Source: Agelas oroides
Taxonomy: Eukaryota; Porifera; Demospongiae; Agelasida; Agelasidae
Direction of reading: 5' to 3'
Assembly: GCA_949130485.1 (NCBI GenBank)
Contig: OX422184.1
Location: forward strand, 2,708,336 to 2,772,335
DNA length: 64,000 bases
A program made the translations under genes and the position numbers. A model generated the notes under the pieces. The model worked only from the letters and a program-made list of their open reading frames with translations. It was not told the origin of the DNA and made no database searches. Shown here piece by piece: positions 43,702 through 53,526 of the stretch. How positions within the stretch are numbered: the first letter of the stretch is position 1; each line of letters starts with the position of its first letter.

Positions 43702-43848
43702 TAACGCTGTTAGATGACCAGCTAGTGCTGCAGGACCGAGATCACGTTTCACGCATGCGTAATTTGATTATCTCTTTGATTGGCGCCAAACCGGCTACCC
43801 TGCCCCACCTCCGGATGTTAACTTAGTTTAACTGTCATTAAACTACAT
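43702..43848 (-). repeat. Ngaro split repeat A2
   Basis: 147 bp identical by eye to A1 at 50424-50570, from taacgctgttagatgacc to aactacat. It abuts B1 with no spacer. The sequence 43538-43701 between A2 and B2 is unique. Confidence 0.92.
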
Positions 43849-44037
43849 TTAACATTCTTGGAGGTCACCATTACTACCAGACCCTTTCAACAACTTGTTT
43901 GATGGATCTGGGAGGATGGGTTAGGGTAGCACAGCAAGAGCTAAGGGTATAAAACCCTTCTCCCCTAGAATAACCCTAATATTGAGGTTGCTTGGCATGG
44001 GTCATGCTGGGGCCACCCCTTGCCCCAGCACCCGCCA
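43849..44037 (-). repeat. Ngaro split repeat B1
   Basis: The inner copy of the B repeat, located directly downstream (minus sense) of the recombinase frame. The A2/B1 junction is the feature that permits circle formation in the known Ngaro model. Confidence 0.92.
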
Positions 44038-44244
44038 AAGGAATACTTCCTCCCAAGCAACCTTATTCTCACACACAGCTCCTCTTCTTACTAGAGATGC
44101 AAACAGACGTATCATATTGAACCCTTGAGAGAAACCCTATTAGACACAAAGTACACATGTACATGCGACAGATACAGGCACTATATACCAAACATTAGAC
44201 TGGTAATATCTAAATTGACAAACTTCAGAAATGACCGCCTGACA

Positions 44245-45207
44245 TTAGGCACTTAAAGTCCGAGAAATTTTGGCGAGTTGTTCCCGAGGGATCTGGAGGT
44301 AGCGCAGGTAGGCAGAGCTCTGCCATCTTCCCAGTGTTCTGATGAGGGAATCCTCTAGGCCATGAGCTGCTGCCGTAGTGGCCGCTCCTATCCTAAAGCT
44401 GTGGCCCGCAAACTTCATAGGGTCCAGCCCAGTTGCTTGAAGAGCTCTGCGTAGGTGTTCCACAAGCCGCTGCCTTGAAAGAGGCTGATGATCCGGGAAG
44501 CAGAAAAATGGACCCCGAGAGCCACCTCGAATTGCCATGTAAGCTGTCAAGGCCACTATGGGGCATAAGGGGGTATCAGTTCGTCCCAGGAAAATTGATA
44601 TGCCTTGGCGGAACGGATCTGTTTTGGATGCCTTGATCCTCACCTGTGCCACTGTCGGGTTGTGAGTACTATCAAGAGAGATGTCACCAACGCTTAAGTG
44701 CACATTTGCGTCATACTCTTTAAGTGAGGGTGTGGTGATTTCTCCTGATCGAAGAAATCCAAAAAAGGCAGTGCAGCAAGCCGCCCACAGCATAATGTTG
44801 GTGGGATCTGTGGCCTTAGATTCCCACACCTCCCTTAGCCTCAGCAGAATGGCTGGAGTAATGGGGAGGCGTTCCTTGGCCTTCGAGGGGTGATGTTTGG
44901 CTTGATCCATTTTAATACCCCTCAGGACATACTCCAAAACTGGCATGCCGACTTGGAAAGGATTGCCTAATTGTAGCATGATTTGCCTGTTACGAATTGC
45001 TGATAAATATCCTTTTATTGTTTGGGCTTTCAAACCCTCATGACCAAGAGTTGCTGCAAAGCTACACAATTTCTTCTCATCCGTTGGGAAGGGGGAGAGG
45101 CCAGCCTTAGTGCAAAAATCTAGGTACCTACGTTGGCCCGCGGCATAGGCTCGCTTGGTGGAAGGTGCCAGGGAGCACCGGAGATAGTGCTGAACCAGCT
45201 GATCCAT
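44245..45207 (-). CDS. Ngaro tyrosine recombinase (YR)
   Basis: A 320-residue intact frame. The N-terminal SAM-like core-binding half starts LVQHYLRCSLAPSTKRAY. The catalytic half holds Arg153 in FGFLRSGEI, a basic Lys194 in the beta-hairpin region, the HxxR box GHSFRIGAATTAA (His269, Arg272), Trp295 in GRWQSSAYLRY, and Tyr303 as the probable nucleophile. The full RKHRWY-type set is present. The frame starts inside the 3' part of the pol frame (88-bp overlap in a different register), typical of compact elements. It performs integration of the cDNA circle. Confidence 0.92.
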   Translation of the reverse strand: MDQLVQHYLRCSLAPSTKRAYAAGQRRYLDFCTKAGLSPFPTDEKKLCSFAATLGHEGLKAQTIKGYLSAIRNRQIMLQLGNPFQVGMPVLEYVLRGIKMDQAKHHPSKAKERLPITPAILLRLREVWESKATDPTNIMLWAACCTAFFGFLRSGEITTPSLKEYDANVHLSVGDISLDSTHNPTVAQVRIKASKTDPFRQGISIFLGRTDTPLCPIVALTAYMAIRGGSRGPFFCFPDHQPLSRQRLVEHLRRALQATGLDPMKFAGHSFRIGAATTAAAHGLEDSLIRTLGRWQSSAYLRYLQIPREQLAKISRTLSA

Positions 45208-47021
45208 GTTTCGTGAGTCCAGTGTCTGGGGGTAACCAGAGTGTTGACCAGTTCTTCTGGTATTGGAGATGGGGTTCGGGATGCCTGTGGTGCCAGACAG
45301 AAAAAGAGAGGCACATTATCACGCGACAAGGCATCGGCCAAAGTATTCTGGACTCCTGGTACATGGGCTGCTACTGCCTGGAATTTGTACCTAGCCTCCA
45401 GAAAGAATAAGCAGCGAAGAAGGTGTGTTAATGTTGGATCCTTGGCACTCCCTGCTGAAATTACTGACACTACTGCAGCATTGTCACAGTTGAACTGCAC
45501 GATGGAGCAGCTCCAGGTTTTACCCCAGATCGCTGCGGCCAGGATTATGGGAAGCAGTTCTTTGGCTGCGATGTCCCACTGCTGGGCTTTGGGATATTTT
45601 TCCCAAGTGACCCGAAACCAGCTGCCTCCCCACAGCGCCCCGCACCCACACTTCCCTGAAGCATCTGACCATACCCTGATATCTGGCATTTGGGAACGGG
45701 CCTTCAGAATGATTGAAGAGCCATTCCATGCTACTATGAAAGCCCGCCACCATTGTAAGTCTGCTTGAAATGCGCTGTTGAGGCGGACTCTAGGCCATCC
45801 ACCCCGTTTAGCATTTGCCATGAGGCCATACATATTTCGCATAAACCTTCGCCCTGGTCTTACTACCACAGACGCATGACTGAGGTGGCCTACAAGTGAT
45901 TCCATCTTCTCCACTGGCATTGATTTCTTGCCAGCTACTGAGTCTAGCAATGAACAAAGCCGATCTAGCTTATCTTGTGGGAGGCTAAGCTCCATTGAAT
46001 CAGTATTGATTAAAATTCCTAGCCATTTCAACTGTGTTGAAGGCCCCACACACTTATGTTCCACTGTTGGAACCCCAAGTTGGTTGCATGCTTCCAGCAT
46101 GGTGGCCAAGTTGTGTTGGCACTCCTCTGTACCTGGAGGTCCTGCCGTGATGAAGTCATCTAAATAATGACGCACGAATGACACTCCCTTTTCCTTTAAC
46201 ACCCATTCGAAGGTGCTGGATAGTGCATCAAAAATCTTAGGGGCCGAGCGAAGGCCAAAGGGCAGGGCTGTGTCCACATATAGATGGTCATCCCACATCA
46301 TGCCTAAGAGCAGTCGGTCCTGTGGGTGAACTGGGACAACCCTGTATGCCTCCTGGATGTCAATTTTGGCCAGCCGAGTACCCCTTCCTTTCTGCAGGAC
46401 ATAATTTGCAACTTCATCCACCTTGGTGTATGTGAGTGAACAGAGTCTCTTATCAATTCCATCATTAACACTCTTGCCATGTGGTGATGACAGATCTAGG
46501 ATCAACCTCCATTTTCCTGGTGTAGATTTGGGGATCACTCCAAATGGGCTAATCTGCACAAAGGGGAACTCTTGCGGAGGGAGAGGGCCGACTATCCTAC
46601 CTGTGCTGCATTCCTTAGAGAGGTATTCCTCAACTACCTGAGGGTGTAAGGCTGCTGAAGACATGTTTTGTCTGCGAGGCTGGCAAGTGTTATCCTTGTA
46701 GTTGTACCCGATGCGAAATCCATTCCTCAGGCCGTTCAGTAGATATGATGCCCTCTCTTGGTCTGGGTGGCTGACCAGCTCTTTCTCCCACGCCCCTATC
46801 ACCAATGGGGTGTGCACCTGAGATAGGATGCTTGGAACCTCCCACTGGATAGTTCGACAGCAGTCCTCTAGCTTTAGCAGGTGTGCAGTATTTACTGTAT
46901 GCTGGGGTACCTGCTCTGTCACTTGGTTAGACAGAAGGGCAGCTGACCATGGTACTTCCAATGGGAGCCATTTGGATGGCCGGAGGAGTACCACATCCTT
47001 CTCCTGGGCCACTGGTACCAT
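45120..47021 (-). CDS. Ngaro reverse transcriptase-RNase H (pol)
   Basis: A 633-residue intact frame. RT fingers and palm: WRLILDLSSP, LAKIDIQEAY (Asp221), LPFGLRSAPKIF and the active-site YLDD (residues 286-289, a common variant of YxDD in this group). Thumb: LKWLGILIN. RNase H: VWSDASG (Asp453), AAKELL (Glu488), NCDNAAVV (Asp513) and LADALSRD (Asp563). A C-terminal tail of about 70 residues overlaps the recombinase start. All catalytic acids are present, so the protein could be active. The start at VPVAQEKD is the first in-frame ATG and may be preceded by a frameshift or splice from gag. Confidence 0.93.
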   Translation of the reverse strand: MVPVAQEKDVVLLRPSKWLPLEVPWSAALLSNQVTEQVPQHTVNTAHLLKLEDCCRTIQWEVPSILSQVHTPLVIGAWEKELVSHPDQERASYLLNGLRNGFRIGYNYKDNTCQPRRQNMSSAALHPQVVEEYLSKECSTGRIVGPLPPQEFPFVQISPFGVIPKSTPGKWRLILDLSSPHGKSVNDGIDKRLCSLTYTKVDEVANYVLQKGRGTRLAKIDIQEAYRVVPVHPQDRLLLGMMWDDHLYVDTALPFGLRSAPKIFDALSSTFEWVLKEKGVSFVRHYLDDFITAGPPGTEECQHNLATMLEACNQLGVPTVEHKCVGPSTQLKWLGILINTDSMELSLPQDKLDRLCSLLDSVAGKKSMPVEKMESLVGHLSHASVVVRPGRRFMRNMYGLMANAKRGGWPRVRLNSAFQADLQWWRAFIVAWNGSSIILKARSQMPDIRVWSDASGKCGCGALWGGSWFRVTWEKYPKAQQWDIAAKELLPIILAAAIWGKTWSCSIVQFNCDNAAVVSVISAGSAKDPTLTHLLRCLFFLEARYKFQAVAAHVPGVQNTLADALSRDNVPLFFCLAPQASRTPSPIPEELVNTLVTPRHWTHETWISWFSTISGAPWHLPPSEPMPRANVGT

Positions 47022-47244
47022 CAGTGTGTGGTGGTGGTGATGGAGGAGGGGAGGGGGGATCAGGCAAGCTGCAATTGTACAATTTATGTCATAAATTTTA
47101 TGAGAATAGCCAATCAGTGATCACAAACACAATGGGATAGACAATGGGTTGGACCATAGAATGCGAACAAGCAAAAGTGATGCTGCCAGACTGACACATC
47201 TGTTTGTGTGACCTAGTACCAGTGTTGTGACTAATCAGCTGCGA

Positions 47245-48312
47245 TTACATATTGGCCCTTGTGTCCTTTGCTTTCTCTCCCTTCTGGGCTGTTGGACCTG
47301 AGGTCTGGGGCCCTCCCCGAGATGCTCTAGGGCAGTACACAAGGGGGTGAGGGCGTTTGCAGGCTGAGCAAACATGGCGAAAGCGACAATTTGGCTGAAA
47401 GGAGCAGTGGCCCTGGTTGTACTGCCAGCATACTGGGCCTGATGGACGTGGGTGTGGAGGGTCCCATCCACGATGCTGTGAGTTATCTCCGGCTATGGCT
47501 GGTCTTTTCCTTGGCGGAGCCTCCTTGCAGGTATCAGAAGTGTGGGTAGTTGAGTGGCAATGTTGACAGAAGGCTATCTCATTGGCCCTCCCTGTAAAAA
47601 GCTGGTTGTACAGGAAGGGGTCTATTTGAGACCATTTTTTGTTCCCAGTGGCCGCTGCCTTCTCCCTATATGCGACATCATACAGCCTCCAGGCTGGCTC
47701 CTTGAACTCTTTCTGTGCCTTCATGATTGTCAGCATGAAGGCCAACATTTCAGGGATTGAGCCTGGGTCATGTTTGGCCATGGCTGCCATATATATTGCA
47801 AAGCATTGGATCCAGGTGTAGATGTCCTTGATTGGCCTACGCTTTGCCCTTGCCACTTCAATCCCTTGCAGGATGACGACTTGCTGTGGGTCTGGCTCTG
47901 GATTCAGTGTTTCCCATGTTCCAGCTTGACGCAGGTCACCCAAGTCAACATACTCCCATGCAATAATGCGCTCATGCACCTTTTTTGGAATAGGGGGGAA
48001 GCCATCTCCCACCCACACCTTCTGCGTTTTGCCTGCACCCCCTTGCACAGCCTGGGGCAGCCAGAGATTCACCAAAGAACCTGACTCTTGTGGAGTGGCG
48101 ATATTAGCCATGATTGGCTGGACTGCTTCCTTAGGGAGTGTCAAGGAAGTCCCTGACTTGTCCCCCGCAGCAAAAATTGGCACATCTGACAACAGAGATT
48201 GCTGGGGTATTACCCCAAACACAACACCTGCAATAATGGGAAGGGGAGGGGAAGGCGGCTCATGAACGATGGAGACCAACTGGCACTTACCTACCCGGGG
48301 GATCACTGCCAT
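47245..48312 (-). CDS. Ngaro gag-like protein with zinc knuckle and CCCH finger
   Basis: A 355-residue frame. The N-terminal half is a helical capsid-like region (YTWIQCFAIYMAAMAKHDP, MLAFMLTIMKAQKEF). The C-terminal part carries a CX2CX4HX4C knuckle (residues 249-262), a CX7CX5CX3H finger (295-313) and a further CX2CX3HX4C knuckle (315-327), then a basic tail. It packages element RNA by family analogy. After residue 8 the DNA reads PRV|gtaagt, and about 63 nt later there is a ttattgcag acceptor, so a short intron is possible near the start. The true N-terminus may come from the exon-like frame at 50.37 kb. Confidence 0.8.
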   Translation of the reverse strand: MAVIPRVGKCQLVSIVHEPPSPPLPIIAGVVFGVIPQQSLLSDVPIFAAGDKSGTSLTLPKEAVQPIMANIATPQESGSLVNLWLPQAVQGGAGKTQKVWVGDGFPPIPKKVHERIIAWEYVDLGDLRQAGTWETLNPEPDPQQVVILQGIEVARAKRRPIKDIYTWIQCFAIYMAAMAKHDPGSIPEMLAFMLTIMKAQKEFKEPAWRLYDVAYREKAAATGNKKWSQIDPFLYNQLFTGRANEIAFCQHCHSTTHTSDTCKEAPPRKRPAIAGDNSQHRGWDPPHPRPSGPVCWQYNQGHCSFQPNCRFRHVCSACKRPHPLVYCPRASRGGPQTSGPTAQKGEKAKDTRANM

Positions 48313-48423
48313 ATTGACAGGTAATATGTATATACCTATATATATATATAATTATTATATATACATATATAAATTATTATCTTTTTTTTTATTTTTTATT
48401 TATTTATTTTTTTTTTGTGAGCT

Positions 48424-49430
48424 GCTGGGCTGGAGACCATGCTCCTGGTCTACCGGCTTAATTGCACCGCCACTTGGAGGCCATACTCCTGGCCTGCTGG
48501 TTTAGCTACCTTGTGACCCAGAGAGCCTGCTCTTGGTTGGACCTGGAGACTGTGCTCCTGCCTAGTTGCATTGCAACCTGGAGACCGTGCCCCCAGTCTA
48601 TACTGGCCAAATCACATTGTGACGTGGAGACTGTGCTCCTTGTCTACTGGCCTTGCTGTGCCACGATCTGGAGGCCATAGTCCTAGTCAACAGGTTTAAT
48701 TGCCTTGCATGTGACCTGGAGACTGTACTCCTGGTCTACCAGCTGAACTTTGTTGCGACCTGGAGACCATGCTCCTGGTCTGCCGGCTGAACTTCATCGT
48801 GACCTGGAGACTGGACTCCTGGTCTACTGGCCTAACTGCACTACAACCTGATGGCCATCCCCTGGTCAACAGGCTTAACTGCATTGTGACCTGGAGACTG
48901 CACTCCTGGTCTCCCAGCTGAACTTCATTGCGACCTGGAGACCATGCGACACAGACACTGTGCTTCTGGTCTCTGGCCTAACTGCACTACAACCTGGAAG
49001 CCATCCCCCTCAACAGGTTTACTGCATTGTGACCTGGAGACTGTACTCCTGGTCTACCAGCTGAACTCCATTGCAACCTGGAGACTGTACTTCTGGTTTA
49101 CTAGCTGAACTGCATTGCGACCTGGAGACTGTACTCCTGGTCTACCAGCCGAACTGCATTGCGACCTGGAGACTGCACTCCTGGTCTGCCAGCTAAACTG
49201 CATTGTGACCTGGAGACTGTACTCCTGGTCTACCAGCTGCCCTGCATTGCGACCTGGAGACCGTGCTCCTGGTCTACTGGTCTAACTGCACTATGACCTG
49301 GAGGCCATACTCCTGGTCAACAGGCCTGTGTTGCAATCTGAGGCCATGCGCCTGGCTACAGGCTATGGGCCTAACTGTAATGTAACCTGGAGACTGTGCT
49401 CCTGGTCGACTGGTGTAACGGACGTGCTGC
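48424..49430. repeat. 44-bp minisatellite inside the Ngaro element
   Basis: About 23 imperfect units of 44 bp with core gacctggagactgtactcct then ggtctaccagctgaact. Units are regular at 49031, 49075 and 49119. It is transcribed as part of the element leader or intron. AT-rich sequence (48330-48420, tatata and t-rich) lies on its left and GT/GA/G-tracts on its right. Confidence 0.9.
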
Positions 49431-49604
49431 CTGGGTATGGTACACCTCATCTGCTGCCTTGGCTTTTAAGTCCAACAGTGATTGGGCTGGACTGCTCTGC
49501 GTTGGCACTGTAATGAGACCTGGTTACCTAGAGCCATGCTGGTCTCTTGTATGATACAGCAGGTGGCCACGCCTCCAGTCCTGGGAAGGTAGGAGTATGT
49601 TAAT

Positions 49605-50045
49605 GCATGTGCTTGTCTGTCTGTGTCTGTCTGTGTGTGTGCCTGTGTGTGTGTGTGAGTGTACAGGTGTGCCTGTGGGGTTGGGTGGGTGTGGCAGCCT
49701 CCCCCCTTGCTGAATCACACCCCTTTCCTGGAGTGGAAGGAGGAGGGGCCTACGCCCACCTGATCCCTGTTGGCATGTGACTGTGCATTGGTGAGTGTGT
49801 GTGTGAGAAAGAGAGAGAGAGAGAGAGAGAAGAGGGGGGGGGGGGGGGGGGCTGTTCTGCTGGTATTGAGTGAACAGGAATGCACCTGTGAAGGCATATT
49901 ACTAAGGTGAGGGGGGGGGGGGGGGGCGGGATTGACACCATTGTCAGTTTCCGGGACTCCATTGCTGACTCCCACGCACCATAGATTATATAGCTATATG
50001 CACGCACAGGTGAGAGAAGGGATGGGGGGGGGGGGGGGGTTGGGG
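49605..50045. repeat. Low-complexity block: GT, GA and poly-G tracts
   Basis: (GT)n-rich sequence at 49615-49690, (GA)n then a G run of about 18 at 49806-49850, and further G runs at 49908-49927 and 50022-50039. On the minus strand these code Pro-rich stretches but are unlikely to be translated. Confidence 0.85.
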
Positions 50046-50049
50046 GCGG

Positions 50050-50373
50050 CTGTACATTCAACATGCCTTGCCTGCGCCACGGAAGAGGGCCCTCCTGTCC
50101 CTTATGCTCACCTTGCGAGGGGGGTTGATCCCCGCTACATGGCTCTGACCGGTCGCGACTGGTTGATTGGGTTTGGCCGCCGCTTTCTGGGCGGGACTGG
50201 TCCCCGCTACCTTCCTGCGTCTGGCCACCGCCTCCTGCCTGGCGAGGCTGTTGTCGTTGTTGGACGAGGTGGAAAACCCTCTCTGCCAGGTCCTCGAGGA
50301 GGTTGTCGGGAATGGGATGGCTTGATTCGCCGCCCTCTTTGGTCGGATCTGCCTCCGTTGCCATCGTAGTCAA
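50050..50373 (-). CDS. Possible 5' gag exon of the Ngaro element
   Basis: The minus-strand frame from MTTMATEADPTKEG continues through NLLEDLAERVFHLVQQRQQ and a Gly/Gln/Ser-rich region before running into Pro-coding C tracts. It starts only about 50 bp inside repeat A1. A helical N-terminus followed by a flexible region suits a gag leader that is spliced across the minisatellite to the main gag frame. The donor is not identifiable, so the 3' limit given is approximate. Confidence 0.4.
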
Positions 50374-50423
50374 TATAGCTAGCGCTGGAGAGGAAGTAAA
50401 GCCGGGTGCTGGAGCGACCAGAA

Positions 50424-50570
50424 TAACGCTGTTAGATGACCAGCTAGTGCTGCAGGACCGAGATCACGTTTCACGCATGCGTAATTTGATTATCTCTTTG
50501 ATTGGCGCCAAACCGGCTACCCTGCCCCACCTCCGGATGTTAACTTAGTTTAACTGTCATTAAACTACAT
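50424..50570 (-). repeat. Ngaro split repeat A1 (5' end of element)
   Basis: Identical by eye to A2. It marks the 5' end of the minus-strand element and probably holds its promoter. Confidence 0.92.
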
Positions 50571-50760
50571 GCTGTCTAAGGTGATACAGTGTCCAAATAA
50601 CTTACTCCAGGAGCAAGAGGAGGTTACCAGGGATTGGAACAACTGTAGGAGTCTAAGGAAGTGGCAAACGGCATAGTCTTGGAACCAGGCCATCTAAAAA
50701 TTGAAAGGCAGGGTCTTGGCAACAGGCTGGGTCGGAAGTGTACACTGCAAACAAAATGCA

Positions 50761-50880
50761 TAGCCTGGTTCCCAGACCTTCTCCAGCTTCAGATTTTGAT
50801 TTGCTTGCAGTATTCCAAAATGGCGAGGAAAGGCCTGGGAGATCGCATCACATGCAATGACGTCGAGGTAGACACACTTT
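50761..50880. repeat. TAGCCTC-family arm, solo
   Basis: tagcctggttcccag, ttgcttgcagtattccaaaa and cacatgcaatgacgtcgaggtagac are family landmarks from one arm only. The right arm is missing. From 50571 to 51194 no gene is seen. Confidence 0.6.
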
Positions 50881-51194
50881 GCATTGAGTGCACCAAAACC
50901 GAGCTGTACTGACACTGCCACACAGTCCACACATTCACGACAGTATCTTAACTTACTTATACCTCTAGACAGAGCTTCCATCTGCCTCTACCATCGACAG
51001 ACCAAGAGTGAGTAGACTCGAGCTGCGTAGACGAATATATGTTGCCACTATTACTATTTGATACGTGCCGAATTACCCTTTGAACCTACTGTATGCATGC
51101 TCCACCCACACATATCACGTGAGGGGGCATCAAACAACGTGAAAGTATTGAGACCCATATTTAGTACAAGTACCGATTATCTCCTACGGCAGCT

Positions 51195-51272
51195 TCCGCA
51201 TCACTGAGCAGCTTGTCACATTATTCTCACGAGTTGGAATTCCTGATGAAATTTTGACTGATCAAGGAAGTA
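51195..51272 (+). pseudogene. Gypsy-type integrase core fragment
   Basis: 26 codons reading EQLVTLFSRVGIPDEILTDQG, cut at residue 20 here for brevity, then lost. This matches the strand-helix before the second catalytic Asp of Ty3/Gypsy integrases (the TDxG box). It is too short for any activity and is separate from the gag/RT scrap at 52.9 kb. Confidence 0.75.
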
Positions 51273-52043
51273 TCCTTACTTTCCAGCTCCACCTATTGTG
51301 TAAAAGTTACGTAATAATTAGGCCACGATAAGTAAATTCAATGTTTCTCAGGCAAAACTTTCCCTACTTTAGAGCTAGAGGCGGCAGTTCTAATTAATTC
51401 CCCAGGAAACCACAAACAGGAATGCAGCAAGGAACCACAAACATAATTATACACAATACCATGCATGAGAGAAGCCGCATCTGCCGATTTGTGCACGCGT
51501 AATTGGTGACCTTGAACTAATAAAATTGAGGTTTCTGCTATACCTGATGCGGTGGGGGGGGAGGGGGGGGGGGGGGGGGGGGGGGGTGGCCTAAGAAACA
51601 ATGAATTTATTGCCACAGCCTTACACAACCTACTATACTAAGTAATTTCCTGGGTGTTTGTCTGCAAATATCATATATCTAGAAGGTGAAATGGTAACCA
51701 AGGCTACTAGTGTAAATGTAGAACATTGTGGGGCGAGCCTGAGCGAGCAAAGCACAGCAGCGTTCTTTGGCTAACCGAAAACTTCACCAGTCTTAGTACC
51801 AGGTTGCAGCATACAGGTCATGCATGTCTGCAGCTAGCAGGGATTAAGTCTAGACTCAGACCTCTATTGACTCTGAACACATTGTCATGGATAGTTCTTA
51901 CACAAAGTCGCTACGTATGATAAATCAGTACACTGTCAGCAGCTGTCAAGAAAGAAAGCACATTTTCGTGTTTTAAAATATTTTCGTGGTCTAGGATACC
52001 AGCACAAAAAATTTTTTTACACTATTAATTGGTTCTATGTTCC
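51273..52043. other. Intron with a poly-G tract and a GGGGCGAGCC end
   Basis: A G-rich run (51551-51587) is followed at 51728 by ggggcgagcctgagcgagc, which continues like the left end of the element at 11587. A worn TACCGTA-type hairpin piece (ttttcgtgttttaaaatattttcg) lies at 51964-51990. No exon seen. Confidence 0.5.
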
Positions 52044-52100
52044 TAGCCTCGTCCCCAGTCTCTCTCCTTAAAAACAAGGGGAGGAGAGAGCCTGGTAACA
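52044..52100. repeat. Short hairpin with TAGCCTC-type left end
   Basis: tagcctcgtccccag, then ctctctcctt paired with aggagagag around a short loop, ending gcctggtaac. It directly precedes the truncated Ig exon and may mark where its 5' half was lost. Confidence 0.5.
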
Positions 52101-52276
52101 TTTGCGAAAAAAGCTGTCGACTTCCGGCACGTCATCATTCATGTGATCAACATAGGACGCTCCCACTTTAGTAATAATTGTCATGTGATTTAATAAGCTG
52201 TCATGCAATATGGGTACTATACCTGGTAGCAGCGCAAGCTATTTACAGTTTCACTCCTTGTCTTCGAGGCATCCGC

Positions 52277-52465
52277 AGTTTCAATGGCAGAAAGACCGTG
52301 CGGACATTGGCAGCAATGATCGTCGGTTCTCTTCCCGCCAGACTGACAGCACCAGCACCTTTCAAATTCAGCGTGTGAAGGAAAGTGACAAAGGTCACTA
52401 CAGATGTCTTGTGAAGACTGTTGAACAGAGTGGAAAGCCTTCACAAGAGGCTGAACTTACAGTTG
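52277..52465 (+). pseudogene. Truncated Ig-domain exon, paralogue of 1145-1432
   Basis: The 3' two-thirds of the Ig exon, starting at FQWQKD and keeping STFQIQRV and DKGHYRCLV, with no stop and one codon removed. The 5' part including the A and B strands is absent and no phase-1 acceptor lies at the break. The donor has changed to gtaaat. The intron after it also matches the 1.4-kb locus until the TE left end. It is read as a dead exon; a hidden phase-0 use through the ag at 52278 would not fit its neighbours. Confidence 0.8.
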
Positions 52466-52870
52466 GTAAATTTGTTGTTCCTTTCTCTTGTTGGTGATCG
52501 AATTTGTACTACCATGAGCTCGTGCTAATGCACCCTCCTTTTGTACACTACGTACCTTGAGTCTGAAATGGAGAGAAGATGTTTACTAGACATAATTACA
52601 CTATGTGGTGATGGTTAGGTGCATTGGAGAAGGGTACATGTTCCTAAGCACTTAAGCTCATGCGGGTGTGAGTTTGTGTAGATATGACTGCATTTCAATT
52701 GGGGCAAGCCTGACACCAATGTGTAAAACGACAACCCCCCAGGGAGGGATTTAACTATTACTTGTGTAGTGCAGTATAAATATGCTGTTGTTGTAATCAT
52801 TTCATGCTAGTTCATATCTATTGAAACGTGAAGAATATTACATGGTGGCAGCAGTAAAGACTATCAAAGG

Positions 52871-53526
52871 ATGGCTCAATTTTGGCTGGAACCTCCAGAA
52901 CCATTCAACTTTCGAACCCCTGACGACTGGCCGCGCTGGAAAAGACGTTTTGAACAATTTCGCGTTGCATCAGGACTAGCATCCAATGACACCGTGAAGC
53001 AGGTTAATACACTCCTCTACTGTCTCGGAGAAGAGGCAGAAGTTGTCTTGACATCTATGAATGTCACCACCGACAAGCGAAAAGTGGATTACCTGCTATC
53101 TCCGCCCTGGGCCTAGCTGTTCGAGTTGACACAGCCAACTCAGATCCTCTAATCGCAGCAGCAGAAATCCCCACCAACATCATGCAGCATCATGCAGCAG
53201 TTCCCTCAGTATTTCAGGGACTTGGAAATCTGGGTGAGGAATACGAAATCTGTCTCAAGCTAGACGTGATGTCCCACTCCCTGTTCCAAGACACGTTCCA
53301 CTGCCACTCCGCCCAAAAGTCAAGACAGAACTTGACCGTATGGAGACAATCGGTGTTATCTCAAAGGTCGATGTGCCTACACCATGGTGTGCCAGTATGG
53401 TTGTGGTTCCGAAGAAAGACGGAGCAATTTGTATATGCGTGGACTTAGCACCGCTAAATAGAAATGTCCTGCGTGAAGTGCATCCTCTCCCAAAAAGTCA
53501 GGGGGCTAAAATGGAATACTCTGGGG
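52871..53526 (+). pseudogene. Gypsy-type retroelement remnant: gag start and RT entry
   Basis: An ATG frame begins AQFWLEPPEPFNF and includes DDWPRWKRRFEQF and TLLYCLGEEAE, the gag start of Ty3/Gypsy elements common in marine invertebrates. It stops at 53116. After an internal loss the frame resumes with KTELDRMETIGVI, PTPWCASMVVVPKKDG and LNRNVLREVHPLP, the RT fingers, and ends before the catalytic YxDD. The gene is frameshifted and truncated. A tggtggcagcagt word at 52842 resembles a primer-binding region. The last 30 bp (53497-53526) are a copy of the host Death exon. Confidence 0.8.

Larger units (their letters stand above)
43349..50570 (-). mobile_element. Complete Ngaro/DIRS-type tyrosine-recombinase retrotransposon
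   Basis: A 7.2-kb unit on the minus strand. The 5' repeat A1 is at 50424-50570. The order after it is gag, RT-RNase H, YR, then B1 (44037-43849), A2 (43848-43702), a 164-bp spacer and B2 (43537-43349). This A1...B1-A2...B2 split direct repeat layout is diagnostic of Ngaro-type elements, which integrate through a circular intermediate using a tyrosine recombinase instead of an integrase. The repeat pairs look identical by eye, and the pol and YR frames are open, so the insertion is young. It lies antisense in an intron of the plus-strand signalling gene. The outermost extents are set by the repeats; no target duplication is expected for this class. Confidence 0.9.

Noticed and set aside
45241-45768. 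Long plus-strand ORFs across the Ngaro pol region
   Set aside because: They mirror the intact minus-strand RT-RNase H frame, which has all catalytic motifs; the plus frames have none.
48424-49430. Regular 44-bp repeats resembling a CRISPR array
   Set aside because: Units are contiguous and imperfect with no unique spacers, and they lie inside a eukaryotic retrotransposon.
49932-50369. 145-codon plus-strand ORF at the 5' end of the Ngaro element
   Set aside because: It is antisense to the gag-like frame and its length comes from low-complexity GC-rich sequence.
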